A stretch of DNA of 64,000 bases. Source: JAHECW01 sp964641415 (GTDB taxonomy: Bacteria; Acidobacteriota; Thermoanaerobaculia; Thermoanaerobaculales; Sulfomarinibacteraceae). The DNA is taken from positions 124,001 through 188,000 of the forward strand of contig CAZXMW010000002.1 in assembly GCA_964641415.1 (NCBI GenBank), in the 5' to 3' direction. The notes under the pieces were generated by a model that saw only the letters and a list, made by a program, of their open reading frames with translations, did no database searches and had not been told where the DNA came from. The position numbers were made by a program, and so were the translations under genes. This document shows, piece by piece, positions 40,098 to 47,852 of this stretch (position 1 is the first letter of the stretch; the number at the start of each line of letters is the position of its first letter).

Positions 40098-40934
40098 CTA
40101 CAGCAGGTCGGGAATCGTGGTCCGATACCGGTTCATGGCCGCCGCGCCCGCGAGCAGCACCACGGCGGCGAGGGTGACGAGATAGACGAGGCCGCTCACG
40201 GCGGGCGGCGCCACGCCGAGCAGACCGGCGCGGAAGACGCCGACCAGCGGCGTGATCGGGTTCGCCTGGATCAGAGCCCGCAGCCACTGCTGCTCGACGA
40301 GGCTCAACGAGTAGATGATCGGCGCACCGTACAGCGCGAACTGGAGCAACAGCGCCAGCACCTCGGGGACGTCGGGAAGGGCGACACCGAGCACGCTGAC
40401 CAGCAGACCGAAGCCGACTGCGAGCAGCACGACCAGGACCAGACCGAGCACGAACCAGCCGACCCCGGCGAGCACCAGGTGGCCGGCCCAGGCGCAGTAG
40501 GCGACCATCAGGACGACCGCGGCGGCGTGGTGCATCAGAGTGCCGAGGATGTCGCCCACCACCATGACCTCGAGCGGCAGACGAACCCGCTGCACCAGGG
40601 TCGCGTTGGCCCGGATCACCCGCGCCGACCGGAGGACGACGTCGTTGACGGCGAGGTAGGGCACCAATCCGGTAATCAGAAATACGCCGAAGGCCACGGG
40701 CACCCGAGAAGCAAGATCGATACCATGAAGCTCGATTTTGATTTCGAGGATCATCGAGAACACCACGGTGTACAGCGCGAACTGAACGGCGGTGCCGAGC
40801 GGCGTCCAAAGCCAGCCGAGCAACGCACCGGCGTGGCGGGAGGCGAACGCCCGCCACGCCAGCTGACCGAGGAGAAAGCGGTGGTCGACGAGAGTCCGCA
40901 GCAGCCGTGCGGGGGCGAAGAGGTGACGGGACAT
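40098..40934 (-). CDS. Polysaccharide ABC exporter permease, Wzm-like (ABC-2 type)
   Basis: 278 residues with six membrane segments and the ABC-2 permease layout: cytoplasmic amphipathic N-terminus (FLLGQLAWRAFASRHAGALLGWLWTPLG), coupling region, and the C-terminal YGAPIIYSLSLVEQQWLRALIQANPITPLVGVFRAGLLG typical of Wzm/TagG proteins. Pairs logically with the Wzt-like ATPase at 28379. AGGAGATCC before ATG 40934 is a good ribosome binding site. Exports a finished glycan across the inner membrane. Confidence 0.92.
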   Translation of the reverse strand: MSRHLFAPARLLRTLVDHRFLLGQLAWRAFASRHAGALLGWLWTPLGTAVQFALYTVVFSMILEIKIELHGIDLASRVPVAFGVFLITGLVPYLAVNDVVLRSARVIRANATLVQRVRLPLEVMVVGDILGTLMHHAAAVVLMVAYCAWAGHLVLAGVGWFVLGLVLVVLLAVGFGLLVSVLGVALPDVPEVLALLLQFALYGAPIIYSLSLVEQQWLRALIQANPITPLVGVFRAGLLGVAPPAVSGLVYLVTLAAVVLLAGAAAMNRYRTTIPDLL

Positions 40935-41109
40935 GGATCTCCTGTGGTGAGTTCCGGCTCGCGCCGGCGGCGCGTCGACTCGGCTCGGCGGGTCCCCACA
41001 GCACCCTTGACGTGACGACTCATGCGGGCGTACGATATATAACGTCTCGGGTGCAGCGCGCTCGCTGCGCGCGGGATGGTACTATACACGTGAGAGGAAC
41101 GGCAACCAA
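40935..41109. promoter_or_regulatory. Divergent control region with nested inverted repeats
   Basis: Separates the permease and the XRE regulator. GCAGCG-CGCT-CGCTGC (41053-41068) next to GCGCGC-TCGCT-GCGCGC forms overlapping palindromes; TATATA (41037-41042, minus use) and TACTAT (41080-41085, plus use) are -10 candidates on either side. Plausible binding site for the regulator itself. Confidence 0.4.
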
Positions 41110-41526
41110 ATGGCGACCACGCTGCACGAGCTGACGACCCCCGCGGCCTCCGTGGGCGCCCGTCTGCGCGCGCTGCGCAAGGAGCGCCACCTCACCCAGA
41201 CCGAGCTGGCGCGCCAGATTGGCATTCAACAGTCCGACCTGTCGCGCATGGAGCAGGGCGAGTACCGGGTTTCTCTCGACAACCTGTTCAAGATTCTCGC
41301 CGTCTTCGACGTCGCCATCAACGACTTCTTCCGGGACCAGGCGACCGAGCCCGGGCCCCGCCGGCACCTCAACCACGAGGACATGCAGATCCTCCAACAG
41401 CTCCGTCAGCTGTCCGAGGGCGGCCGCCGCGAGGTCATGGAGTTCCTCGAGTTCAAGGTCCGGCGCGAGCAGCAGGACCGGCGGGCGCTCGCAGCCCGCA
41501 GGCGCGACCGGGGGACCGGCTCGTGA
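41110..41526 (+). CDS. XRE-family helix-turn-helix regulator
   Basis: 138 residues. Cro/C1-type HTH (ARLRALRKERHLTQTELARQIGIQQSDLSRMEQGEYRVSLDNLFKILAVFDV, about 17-68) followed by a charged C-terminal helix region (MQILQQLRQLSEGGRREVMEFLEFKVRREQQDRR). No ligand domain in the same chain; its stop overlaps the start of a TPR protein (GTGA), so the two should be made together. Probably represses its own or the divergent promoter. Confidence 0.92.
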   Translation: MATTLHELTTPAASVGARLRALRKERHLTQTELARQIGIQQSDLSRMEQGEYRVSLDNLFKILAVFDVAINDFFRDQATEPGPRRHLNHEDMQILQQLRQLSEGGRREVMEFLEFKVRREQQDRRALAARRRDRGTGS

Positions 41527-42425
41527 GCGCGCGTTTTGACGAGCTCATGCGCGCCGCGGAGGCCGAGTTCACGAACGCGGACGCGGAGGCCGCCGCACGG
41601 CTGTACGCTGATGCGGTGGCTCTCGCTGAAGAAGAGGGCGACCGAGATCGAGCAGATCACGCGTTCTGCAACCACTGCTCGATGCTGACCGAGCTCGACC
41701 GCGGTGCGGACCAGATTCCGAAGCTCAAAGAGATCCTGCTTCGAAGCGAAAACGTCAAGAACCGTTTCCTGGCGGCATACAACACCGCGGTCGCGTACGA
41801 CCTGCAAGACGATCTCGAAAAGTCGATGTCGTACGCTGAACGCGCCATCGAGCTCTCGGAAGTGCTGAGCGACCCGGATCTGATCTCTCGGTCGGCAAAC
41901 CTCGCGGGGACGCTCGCGATCCGTGATTCCAAGTTCGACGAGGCTGATCGGTGCTATCGAAAAGCGCTCGAGGTTCAACAGACCCTCGACGGTCATCACG
42001 GCATCATGCGGGCCCAGTACGTCGACAACCTCGGGTACGTCATGATGTGCACCGGTCGACTGGAACGGGGCATCGATCTGTGCGAGCAGGCCCGGGCCGA
42101 ACTCGAGCAGCTCGGGGCCGACCACTATCTGTACGAGACCCTGCAGGATCTCTGCTACGGCCACCTGCTGGCCGGCAACCTCGACCGCGCCGCCGAGTGC
42201 GGCGAGCGCGCCCTCGACCTCGCCGTCGAGTTCGAGGACGACCAGATCGCCAAGAACTGTCTGTTTCTACTGAGCGAAACCGCGGTGAGGCGCGGCGACA
42301 CCTTCCGGGCTCGTCGCTACCTGCGCGAGCTCACCGCGTACTACCCGGAGGTCGGGATCAGCGAGGACATCGTCGACGTCTTCCTCGCCACCGATCTGAC
42401 CTCCGTGGTGAATCTGAGGGGGTGA
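41523..42425 (+). CDS. Tetratricopeptide-repeat protein coupled to XRE regulator
   Basis: 300 residues made of about six or seven TPR-type helix pairs (ADAEAAARLYADAVALAEEEGDRDRA; FLAAYNTAVAYDLQDDLEKSMSYAERAIELSEVL; SANLAGTLAIRDSKFDEADRCYRKALEVQQ; DNLGYVMMCTGRLERGIDLCEQARAELEQ; AGNLDRAAECGERALDLA). No signal peptide. GTG 41523 overlaps the XRE stop. The HTH-plus-TPR pairing resembles Rgg/PlcR/Rap-type peptide sensors cut into two chains; whether it binds the XRE protein or a peptide is unknown. Confidence 0.88.
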   Translation: MSARFDELMRAAEAEFTNADAEAAARLYADAVALAEEEGDRDRADHAFCNHCSMLTELDRGADQIPKLKEILLRSENVKNRFLAAYNTAVAYDLQDDLEKSMSYAERAIELSEVLSDPDLISRSANLAGTLAIRDSKFDEADRCYRKALEVQQTLDGHHGIMRAQYVDNLGYVMMCTGRLERGIDLCEQARAELEQLGADHYLYETLQDLCYGHLLAGNLDRAAECGERALDLAVEFEDDQIAKNCLFLLSETAVRRGDTFRARRYLRELTAYYPEVGISEDIVDVFLATDLTSVVNLRG

Positions 42426-42429
42426 CACC

Positions 42430-43422
42430 ATGAGAGGGCATCGAGCCGCACTCATCGCAATCCTCCTGGTCGGCATCGCCGCCGCCGCATCCGCCGGCGA
42501 CATGACGCTGACCAGGACCGGCGAGCTGTACCGCGTCGCCCCATCGGACGACGGGCTGGTGCTGACCCATCGACTCGCCGACGGCGCCGTCACCTCGAGC
42601 CCCATCCCGCAGACTGCGGGCCTCGTCACCAGCTCCGTGCAGGTCGGAGTCGACGAGCTGACCGGTTCGGTCTTCGTCACGTGGCAGGTCGGCGACGACC
42701 TCGACGCCAGCGTCGAGCTCGCCTGGCTCGTCGACGACGTCTGGTCCGGACCCTACACCTTGGCCGGCGCCGACGGCACCGCCGCCGAGCGCCCCGAGCT
42801 CGCCCTCGACCGGGTGACCACCGTCGTCGACGACGACGGCGAGCCGGTCACGATCACGACGACCTTCGTTCACATGGCGTGGTGGAGCTCCGTCGAGACC
42901 CGCGACGACGGCTCGGCCTACCTCGCGTCACTGCGACTCGACGAGAGCGGCGCGCTCGACATCTCGGCGTTCGAGCCCGTCGCGCTGTCGGACCTGCTGC
43001 CCTACGGCGTCGGCTGCGACGGCATCCAGAACGCCGAGGGTCTCGCGCACCCCAAGATCTTCACCGACCCGCAGACCGGATCGCCGCACGTCTTCGCCAC
43101 CGACTTCTCGAACTGCGTCTTCCAGATTCTCAGGATCCACTACGACGTCGTCGAGGAGTGGGTCGGCGACACCAAACGACGTCGGCACGTCGTCGTGCTC
43201 GGCCACGCCTCGATGATCGCCGCCAACCCGGAAATGGTGTTGGCATCGGTCAAGGTCGAGGTCGGACACGGGCTCGACCTGGTGATGTACTGGGACATCG
43301 AGGGCGCCGTCGCCTACGTCCAGCTCGACGAGAACGGCGTTCCGCCGACTCAGACGCTGACATACGGGGACGCGCTCACCCGCGAGCAGGCGATCGAGAT
43401 GGTCCGCGGCCTGGTCCGCTGA
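42430..43422 (+). CDS. Secreted protein of unknown function in the XRE-TPR operon
   Basis: 330 residues with signal peptide (MRGHRAALIAILLVGIAAAASAG). The mature part has beta-strand repeats with FVTWQVG, FVHMAWWSS and HVFATDFS segments like the blades of a sialidase-type or YncE-like propeller; two cysteines (VGCDG, SNCVF). No catalytic motif recognised. Starts 4 bp after the TPR gene stop and is followed by a clear terminator, so it is the last gene of a three-gene operon. Confidence 0.8.
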   Translation: MRGHRAALIAILLVGIAAAASAGDMTLTRTGELYRVAPSDDGLVLTHRLADGAVTSSPIPQTAGLVTSSVQVGVDELTGSVFVTWQVGDDLDASVELAWLVDDVWSGPYTLAGADGTAAERPELALDRVTTVVDDDGEPVTITTTFVHMAWWSSVETRDDGSAYLASLRLDESGALDISAFEPVALSDLLPYGVGCDGIQNAEGLAHPKIFTDPQTGSPHVFATDFSNCVFQILRIHYDVVEEWVGDTKRRRHVVVLGHASMIAANPEMVLASVKVEVGHGLDLVMYWDIEGAVAYVQLDENGVPPTQTLTYGDALTREQAIEMVRGLVR

Positions 43423-43447
43423 TCGCGCCCGAAAGTCCGAAGCTCAC

Positions 43448-43473
43448 GCCCGCGCCTCGGCGCGGGCGTTTTC
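43448..43473 (+). terminator. Rho-independent terminator
   Basis: GCCCGCGCC-TC-GGCGCGGGC (43448-43467) followed by GTTTTC. It ends the XRE-TPR operon and touches the stop of the convergent glycosyltransferase. Confidence 0.85.
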
Positions 43474-44605
43474 ATGACCGGTCGACGACCCCGATCAGCT
43501 CTTCGAGGGCCGCCGCGTAGCCCGACCAGTCGAGCTCGCGTGACGAGCGCTCGGCCCCGGCCGCGAGCTCGGCCACGGTCGTCCGGCCGAGGGAGGCCAA
43601 CGATGCTGCCAGCGCCGCAGGGTCACCCGGCGGCACGACGACCCCGTTGACCCCGTCGGAGACAATCTCGGGCACGCCGCCGACCGCGGTGGTCAGCACC
43701 GGCACGCCGTGGGCCAGTGCCATGGGCGCCACCGCCGACTGCGAGCCGGACAGATAGGGCAGAACCACGAGGTCGGCTGCGGCGAGCAGAACCGGCACCC
43801 GCGGCTCGGGCACCCAGCCGAGGTCGAGCCGCACCCGGCGGTCGAGCCCGAGCTCGGCGACCCGCCGCTCGAGCCGGTCACCGAGGCTGCGCCACGGCTC
43901 GCCGGCGACCCAGACCAGCCAGTCCGAGCCCTGCGGCAGCCGCGCCGCGGCCTCGAGGAGCACCTCGACCCCTTTGTAGGGACGAATCAGACCGAGAAAG
44001 AGCGCCACCCTCCGGTCGTCGGGGACCCCGAGCTCGGATCGCGCGTCGGCCCGGTCGAGCGTCGCACCCCCACCCACTGCCGGCAGTCGGTGGAACCGCG
44101 TCGGAACGCCCGGGTACGCCCCCTCGAGCTGACGTCCGAGGACCTCGGCGTGGGTGAACAGCCCCCGGCAGCGACCGAGCACCCGCGCCGCCACCGTGCG
44201 CTGGAGCCACCCGGCGTCGTGGTCCGCCGGGTTGTGGACCACGGCGATCGCCGGCGGGCGGGGGTCGGTCCGGAGCAGCGCCCACCACAGACCGGCCCAG
44301 GCCCAGGTCCAGTAGGGCAGAATCCAGGCGTCCGCGCGGTGAGCAGCTGCGGCGCGCTGCGCGGCGCGCCAGGAGTCGGGCCGGAACGGGTCGAGCACGG
44401 CGCGCGACCCGGGCAGCTTTGGACAGGCGTCGGGATCGCGGTCCGAGGTTCCGGGGTAGAGCCAGCTCGGGTACTGGCGCCGGGCGGAGAGAAACAGCAC
44501 GTCGTGGCCGCGTTCCTCGAGCACCCGGACAAGCTCGGTGGTCGCGCGGGCGATGCCGCCCCGAAACGGGTGGCCGGGCCCGAAGACCGTCAGCCGAAGG
44601 CCCAC
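43472..44605 (-). CDS. Family 4 (GT-B) glycosyltransferase
   Basis: 377 residues. FGPGHPFRGGIARATTELVRVLEERGHDVLFLSA at the N-terminus is the GT4 acceptor-side start; the donor site has FLGLIRPYKGVEVLLEAA, LPYLSGSQSAVAPMALAHGVPVLTTAVGGVPEIV with the usual second-domain pattern, though Ser-Gln-Ser replaces the first glutamate region of E-x7-E. GTG start at 44605 lies right against the 180-bp foldback element. Not adjacent to the other glycosyltransferases. Confidence 0.92.
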   Translation of the reverse strand: MGLRLTVFGPGHPFRGGIARATTELVRVLEERGHDVLFLSARRQYPSWLYPGTSDRDPDACPKLPGSRAVLDPFRPDSWRAAQRAAAAHRADAWILPYWTWAWAGLWWALLRTDPRPPAIAVVHNPADHDAGWLQRTVAARVLGRCRGLFTHAEVLGRQLEGAYPGVPTRFHRLPAVGGGATLDRADARSELGVPDDRRVALFLGLIRPYKGVEVLLEAAARLPQGSDWLVWVAGEPWRSLGDRLERRVAELGLDRRVRLDLGWVPEPRVPVLLAAADLVVLPYLSGSQSAVAPMALAHGVPVLTTAVGGVPEIVSDGVNGVVVPPGDPAALAASLASLGRTTVAELAAGAERSSRELDWSGYAAALEELIGVVDRS

Positions 44606-44610
44606 GGAGC

Positions 44611-44790
44611 GAGTCCGGACTCTTCATGAGTGATCTGCTGCACATCGCGATGCGCGGCGCGCGGCGGCGTTTTCTCGGATCGATCGCTCGACGTACCGCG
44701 AGTACGCCTTCGCTCCCTCGTCTTGTGAGAACGCCGCCGTGTTTGCGCCTCGCGTCGTTCGCCACGAACCCTCATGAAGAGTCCGGGCTC
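44611..44790. repeat. 180-bp foldback element with 20-bp inverted ends
   Basis: Ends GAGTCCGGACTCTTCATGAG (44611-44630) and CTCATGAAGAGTCCGGGCTC (44771-44790) are inverted copies with one mismatch; a second inner pair (CGGCGGCGTTTTCTC / GAGAACGCCGCCG) and CGTAC...GTACG at the centre show that much of the element folds back on itself. It carries no gene and supplies the last residues and stop codon of coaD. Confidence 0.88.
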
Positions 44791-45299
44791 TCTCGTCTCG
44801 GCCGGTCGCTCGCCATGCCGTAGCGCGCCTCGAGCCTCGCTCTGACCTGGTCCGGAACCAGGCCCGTGACATCGCCGCCGAGCGCGGCGACCTCGCGCAC
44901 CAGGCGCGACGACAGGTAGGTGTACTCCTCCTTGGGGGTCAGGAAAACGGTTTCAACGTGGGGCGCCAGCCGCCGGTTCATGAGCGCCATCTGGAACTCG
45001 TACTCGAAGTCCGACACCGCCCGCATGCCGCGGATGATGATGCTCGCCCCGACCTCGTCGAGGAAGTTGACCAGCAGACCGGAGAACGACCGAACCTCGA
45101 CAACCTCACTTTCCAGGTACAGCTCCCGGATCATCTCGAGCCGGTCTGCCGCCGGAAACAGGGCCTCCTTGCCGGTGTTCTCCAGGATGCCGACAACGAG
45201 ACGCGGGAAGATCTGAGTCGCCCGCTCGACGATGGCCACGTGGCCGGCGTGAAACGGGTCGAACGAACCGGGATAGACCGCGACAGGCTGGTGGACCAT
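44772..45299 (-). CDS. coaD: Phosphopantetheine adenylyltransferase
   Basis: 175 residues. Transfers AMP from ATP to 4'-phosphopantetheine, the penultimate step of coenzyme A synthesis. PGSFDPFHAGH with the HxGH nucleotidyltransferase motif (17-20), RGMRAVSDFEYEFQMALMNR and TYLSSRLVREVAALGGDV are all conserved. About 10-15 residues longer at the C-terminus than usual: the tail RPRRESPDSS is encoded in part by the right arm of the foldback element. ATG 45299 is preceded by TAGAAT at six bases and no ribosome binding site. Confidence 0.95.
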   Translation of the reverse strand: MVHQPVAVYPGSFDPFHAGHVAIVERATQIFPRLVVGILENTGKEALFPAADRLEMIRELYLESEVVEVRSFSGLLVNFLDEVGASIIIRGMRAVSDFEYEFQMALMNRRLAPHVETVFLTPKEEYTYLSSRLVREVAALGGDVTGLVPDQVRARLEARYGMASDRPRRESPDSS

Positions 45300-45311
45300 G
45301 GGCGCATTCTA
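45297..45311 (-). promoter_or_regulatory. -10 box TAGAAT six bases before coaD ATG
   Basis: TAGAAT (45311-45306), spacer GCGCCC, ATG 45299. Confidence 0.5.
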
Positions 45312-45411
45312 CACCCCGCGCGCACCGCGTGCCCGCGACCGCGTCCGCGTCCCGATACTGGATGCTGACCGAGCTCTCCCCACCGGGGCCCGTCGGGTCG
45401 CACCGGAGCTC

Positions 45412-45501
45412 GGACACGGGTTCGGCTTCGGACACGGGTTCGGTCTCGGTTGCGGATCCGGTGTCGGCCGCGGCATCGGATTCGGATCCGTTTCCGGCTG
45501 C
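45412..45501. repeat. GGNNNC hexamer array, 15 units
   Basis: Fifteen phased units (GGACAC, GGGTTC, GGCTTC, GGTCTC, GGTTGC, GGATCC, GGTGTC, GGCCGC, GGCATC, GGATTC and so on; one reads GTTTCC). Confidence 0.9.
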
Positions 45502-45692
45502 ACCCCTCCTGTCACCCCGAGCGAGGGAGGCCGCCGACCGAGTCGAGGGGCCCCCTCCGGATCGGCAGCGCGCCCGACTCGGCAAACCGGTCGGCAGCCA
45601 GGGATGGCTGCCGCCACACATCACCCGGAGACGGCTTCGAGGATTGAAGACGAAGGCCGCCGGCCGCAAAGGCCCGCGGCGGCGGGACGACC

Positions 45693-45734
45693 GGAACCGG
45701 ACACCGATCCGGACACGAAAACGGAGACGGACGC
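45693..45734. repeat. GGNNNC hexamer array, 7 units
   Basis: GGAACC, GGACAC, CGATCC, GGACAC, GAAAAC, GGAGAC, GGACGC, ending 22 bp from the stop of the propeller protein. Confidence 0.75.
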
Positions 45735-45755
45735 GAGAGATCGTCGCCGACGGCG

Positions 45756-47852
45756 TTACCGCTCCTCGGTCGCCCCGGTCGTCGTCCGATTGTGCTGCCG
45801 GTCGGCGGCGCGGACGACGATCAGGCCGTCGTCACGCTCCCGAGGAAAGGTGAAGCTCTCGCTGGCGCCGTCGAGCACGCCGTCTGCGGGCGCCAGCGGT
45901 TGCCACGGTGCGCCGCTGCGCGACCACTCGACGCGGGCGATCGGGCTCGAGGCGTCACGGACCCGGACCGTCCAGCGATCTCCGTCCGGCTCGAGTTCGA
46001 CCTCGGGCGGCGTGTTGTCGACGGTGAACCAGCGGCTCACCGACGTCGACTCGAGGGCGGCGCCCGGGTTGCTCGGCCCATCGGAGGCGGTCACCACGAA
46101 GCGAACCACTCCATCCGGCAGCGCGGTGGTGTCGACCCCGAGCTGGTTTCCTTCGACGTCCTCGCGCACCGAAAGGCGGCGCCCGTCCCGAAGCTCGATC
46201 TCGAGCCGGAACCGGAGCGGATCTTCGTTGGGGTCCTCGCCTTTCCAGCTGACCGTCCGGTAGCCCAGTCGGTAGTATTTCTTGCCCTTGGTGGTCGTCG
46301 CCTGCCGTTCGTCGTTGGTGTCGAGCACGGTGAAGATCCCGCTGACATCGGGGTTGTCGATGTCGATCACCGGTCCGGACGGCGGCGGCCCGGCCAGGTA
46401 GACGACACCCGGATCCTCGACAGTCACCCCGGACACGCGCGGCGGCAGGTTGACCTCGGCCATGGCGACCTCGACCCGCTCGACCGCACCGCCGACCGGC
46501 AGCTCGAGCTCCCACTGCAGCGACCGCGCCGGCGGCAGGGGCACGCGACCAGTCGCCGCCGCCGACCACTCGGTCCAGGGCAACCACGAGCGGTCGGGCT
46601 TTTCGCTGGCGCCGGTCCTGAAACGAATTCTGACGCCGTCGACTTCGGGCTCGATCCGATACTCACCAAACCGTGCGGGCCGGGGCAGGCGCTGGGCCGC
46701 GCTCCGGTACCGGCCGTTCTCGCCCCGCTTCGATCGGCGGACGAGCACCGACGCCGGCCCCTGGGCGAGCAGGATCTCGCCGTCGCCGACGATGTCGACG
46801 ACCTGGACCGCGTCGACGCTCGCCAGACGTGCGCCGCCGTCCGACATGAAGCGCCAGACCTCGCCCTCGAAACCGGTCCCCACGAGCACCCCGTCACCGT
46901 CCCGGGCCACCGCGGAGGCGACCTGGCGCGTGAACCGGTGAACGCTGAGCAGGGCGCCCTCCGGAGTCAGGCGCACGACCTCGGAGGTCGCAGTCGCGCC
47001 GTTGATTTTGGGCAGCTCGAGGTTGAGCGAACCGGTCTGGGTGGTCGTGCCCTCGGTCGTGGCGTCGCCGCCGCCGCTGCCGTTGGCCGCCGAGCTGGCG
47101 GCCGCCGGCGCGGCCGGTTCGCCCACCAAGGCCACCGCCCACACCGAGCCGTCATCCGCGGCCACCATGTCGGAGATCTCGGTGAACGGGCTGTCGACGA
47201 GCATGGCCATCCGGCCGTCGACGTCGACCGCGAGAATCAACCCTTCGCCCGAGGTCCCGATCAGCAGCTTTCCGTCGACGACCTCGAGACAGCGGGCGTG
47301 GATGTCGGGCAGCTCGAGCCAGCGGCTGAAGCCCTTGGGCCCGAGTCGGTACAGGGCGGCCGGAGAGCCGGCCGCCGCGATCACGGCGCCGTCGAAGACC
47401 GCCAGATCCCAGATGCCGCCGTCTCCGAGCCGGCCGACCTCTTCCAGTCGGCCGCGATCGAAACGGTGGAGCACCCCCGGCGTCACGGTCGCCACGAGCA
47501 CGCCGTCCGCCGTCGGCAGCACCGCCGTCGCCTGCTCGCCGGGCACCTCGGCCAGCAGCTCGACGGCCCGCCCCTTGATCCGGTACAGCCGGGCCGGATG
47601 CCCGGTCCCGACGATCAACGAGCCGTCGGCGTCGAGCTCTCCGGCCATGATCACCGGCTCGTCGAGAGTGGCGGTCGACCGCCACCCGGGCACGCCGAGC
47701 AATCGTCCGTCATCGGTGATCGCGACTCCGTCGCCACGGCCCTCGAGGAGCTCCGCGGCGGTGTCGGCGACGACTCGGCGGGTCGGCGCCGAGTCGGCGG
47801 CCGGGGTCACCACGATCATGGCGATGAGGGCTGAAATCCAGGCTCGTGTCAT
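45756..47852 (-). CDS. Secreted beta-propeller protein with C-terminal Ig-like part
   Basis: 698 residues with signal peptide (MTRAWISALIAMIVVTPAADSA). Residues about 35-350 contain repeated propeller-blade patterns (GDGVAITDDGRLLGVPG, ADGVLVATVTPGVLHRFD, GKLLIGTSGEGLILAVD, GDGVLVGTGFEGEVWRF), interrupted by a Ser/Gly/Thr-rich loop near 260. The second half is Ig/fibronectin-like (NLPPRVSGVTVEDPG, DNTPPEVELEPDGDRWTVRVRD). No enzyme motif. ATG overlaps the stop of the SpoIVB-type peptidase gene (ATGA), so the two are probably made together. Confidence 0.85.
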   Translation of the reverse strand: MTRAWISALIAMIVVTPAADSAPTRRVVADTAAELLEGRGDGVAITDDGRLLGVPGWRSTATLDEPVIMAGELDADGSLIVGTGHPARLYRIKGRAVELLAEVPGEQATAVLPTADGVLVATVTPGVLHRFDRGRLEEVGRLGDGGIWDLAVFDGAVIAAAGSPAALYRLGPKGFSRWLELPDIHARCLEVVDGKLLIGTSGEGLILAVDVDGRMAMLVDSPFTEISDMVAADDGSVWAVALVGEPAAPAAASSAANGSGGGDATTEGTTTQTGSLNLELPKINGATATSEVVRLTPEGALLSVHRFTRQVASAVARDGDGVLVGTGFEGEVWRFMSDGGARLASVDAVQVVDIVGDGEILLAQGPASVLVRRSKRGENGRYRSAAQRLPRPARFGEYRIEPEVDGVRIRFRTGASEKPDRSWLPWTEWSAAATGRVPLPPARSLQWELELPVGGAVERVEVAMAEVNLPPRVSGVTVEDPGVVYLAGPPPSGPVIDIDNPDVSGIFTVLDTNDERQATTTKGKKYYRLGYRTVSWKGEDPNEDPLRFRLEIELRDGRRLSVREDVEGNQLGVDTTALPDGVVRFVVTASDGPSNPGAALESTSVSRWFTVDNTPPEVELEPDGDRWTVRVRDASSPIARVEWSRSGAPWQPLAPADGVLDGASESFTFPRERDDGLIVVRAADRQHNRTTTGATEER

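Larger units (their letters stand above)
45312..45755. other. 444-bp intergenic region with two hexamer arrays
   Basis: Besides the arrays listed separately I see no gene, RNA or terminator; the short open frames in all directions run through the arrays. Confidence 0.7.

Noticed and set aside
45412..45734. Insertion sequence between coaD and the propeller gene
   Set aside because: No transposase frame and no terminal inverted repeats; only hexamer arrays are visible.
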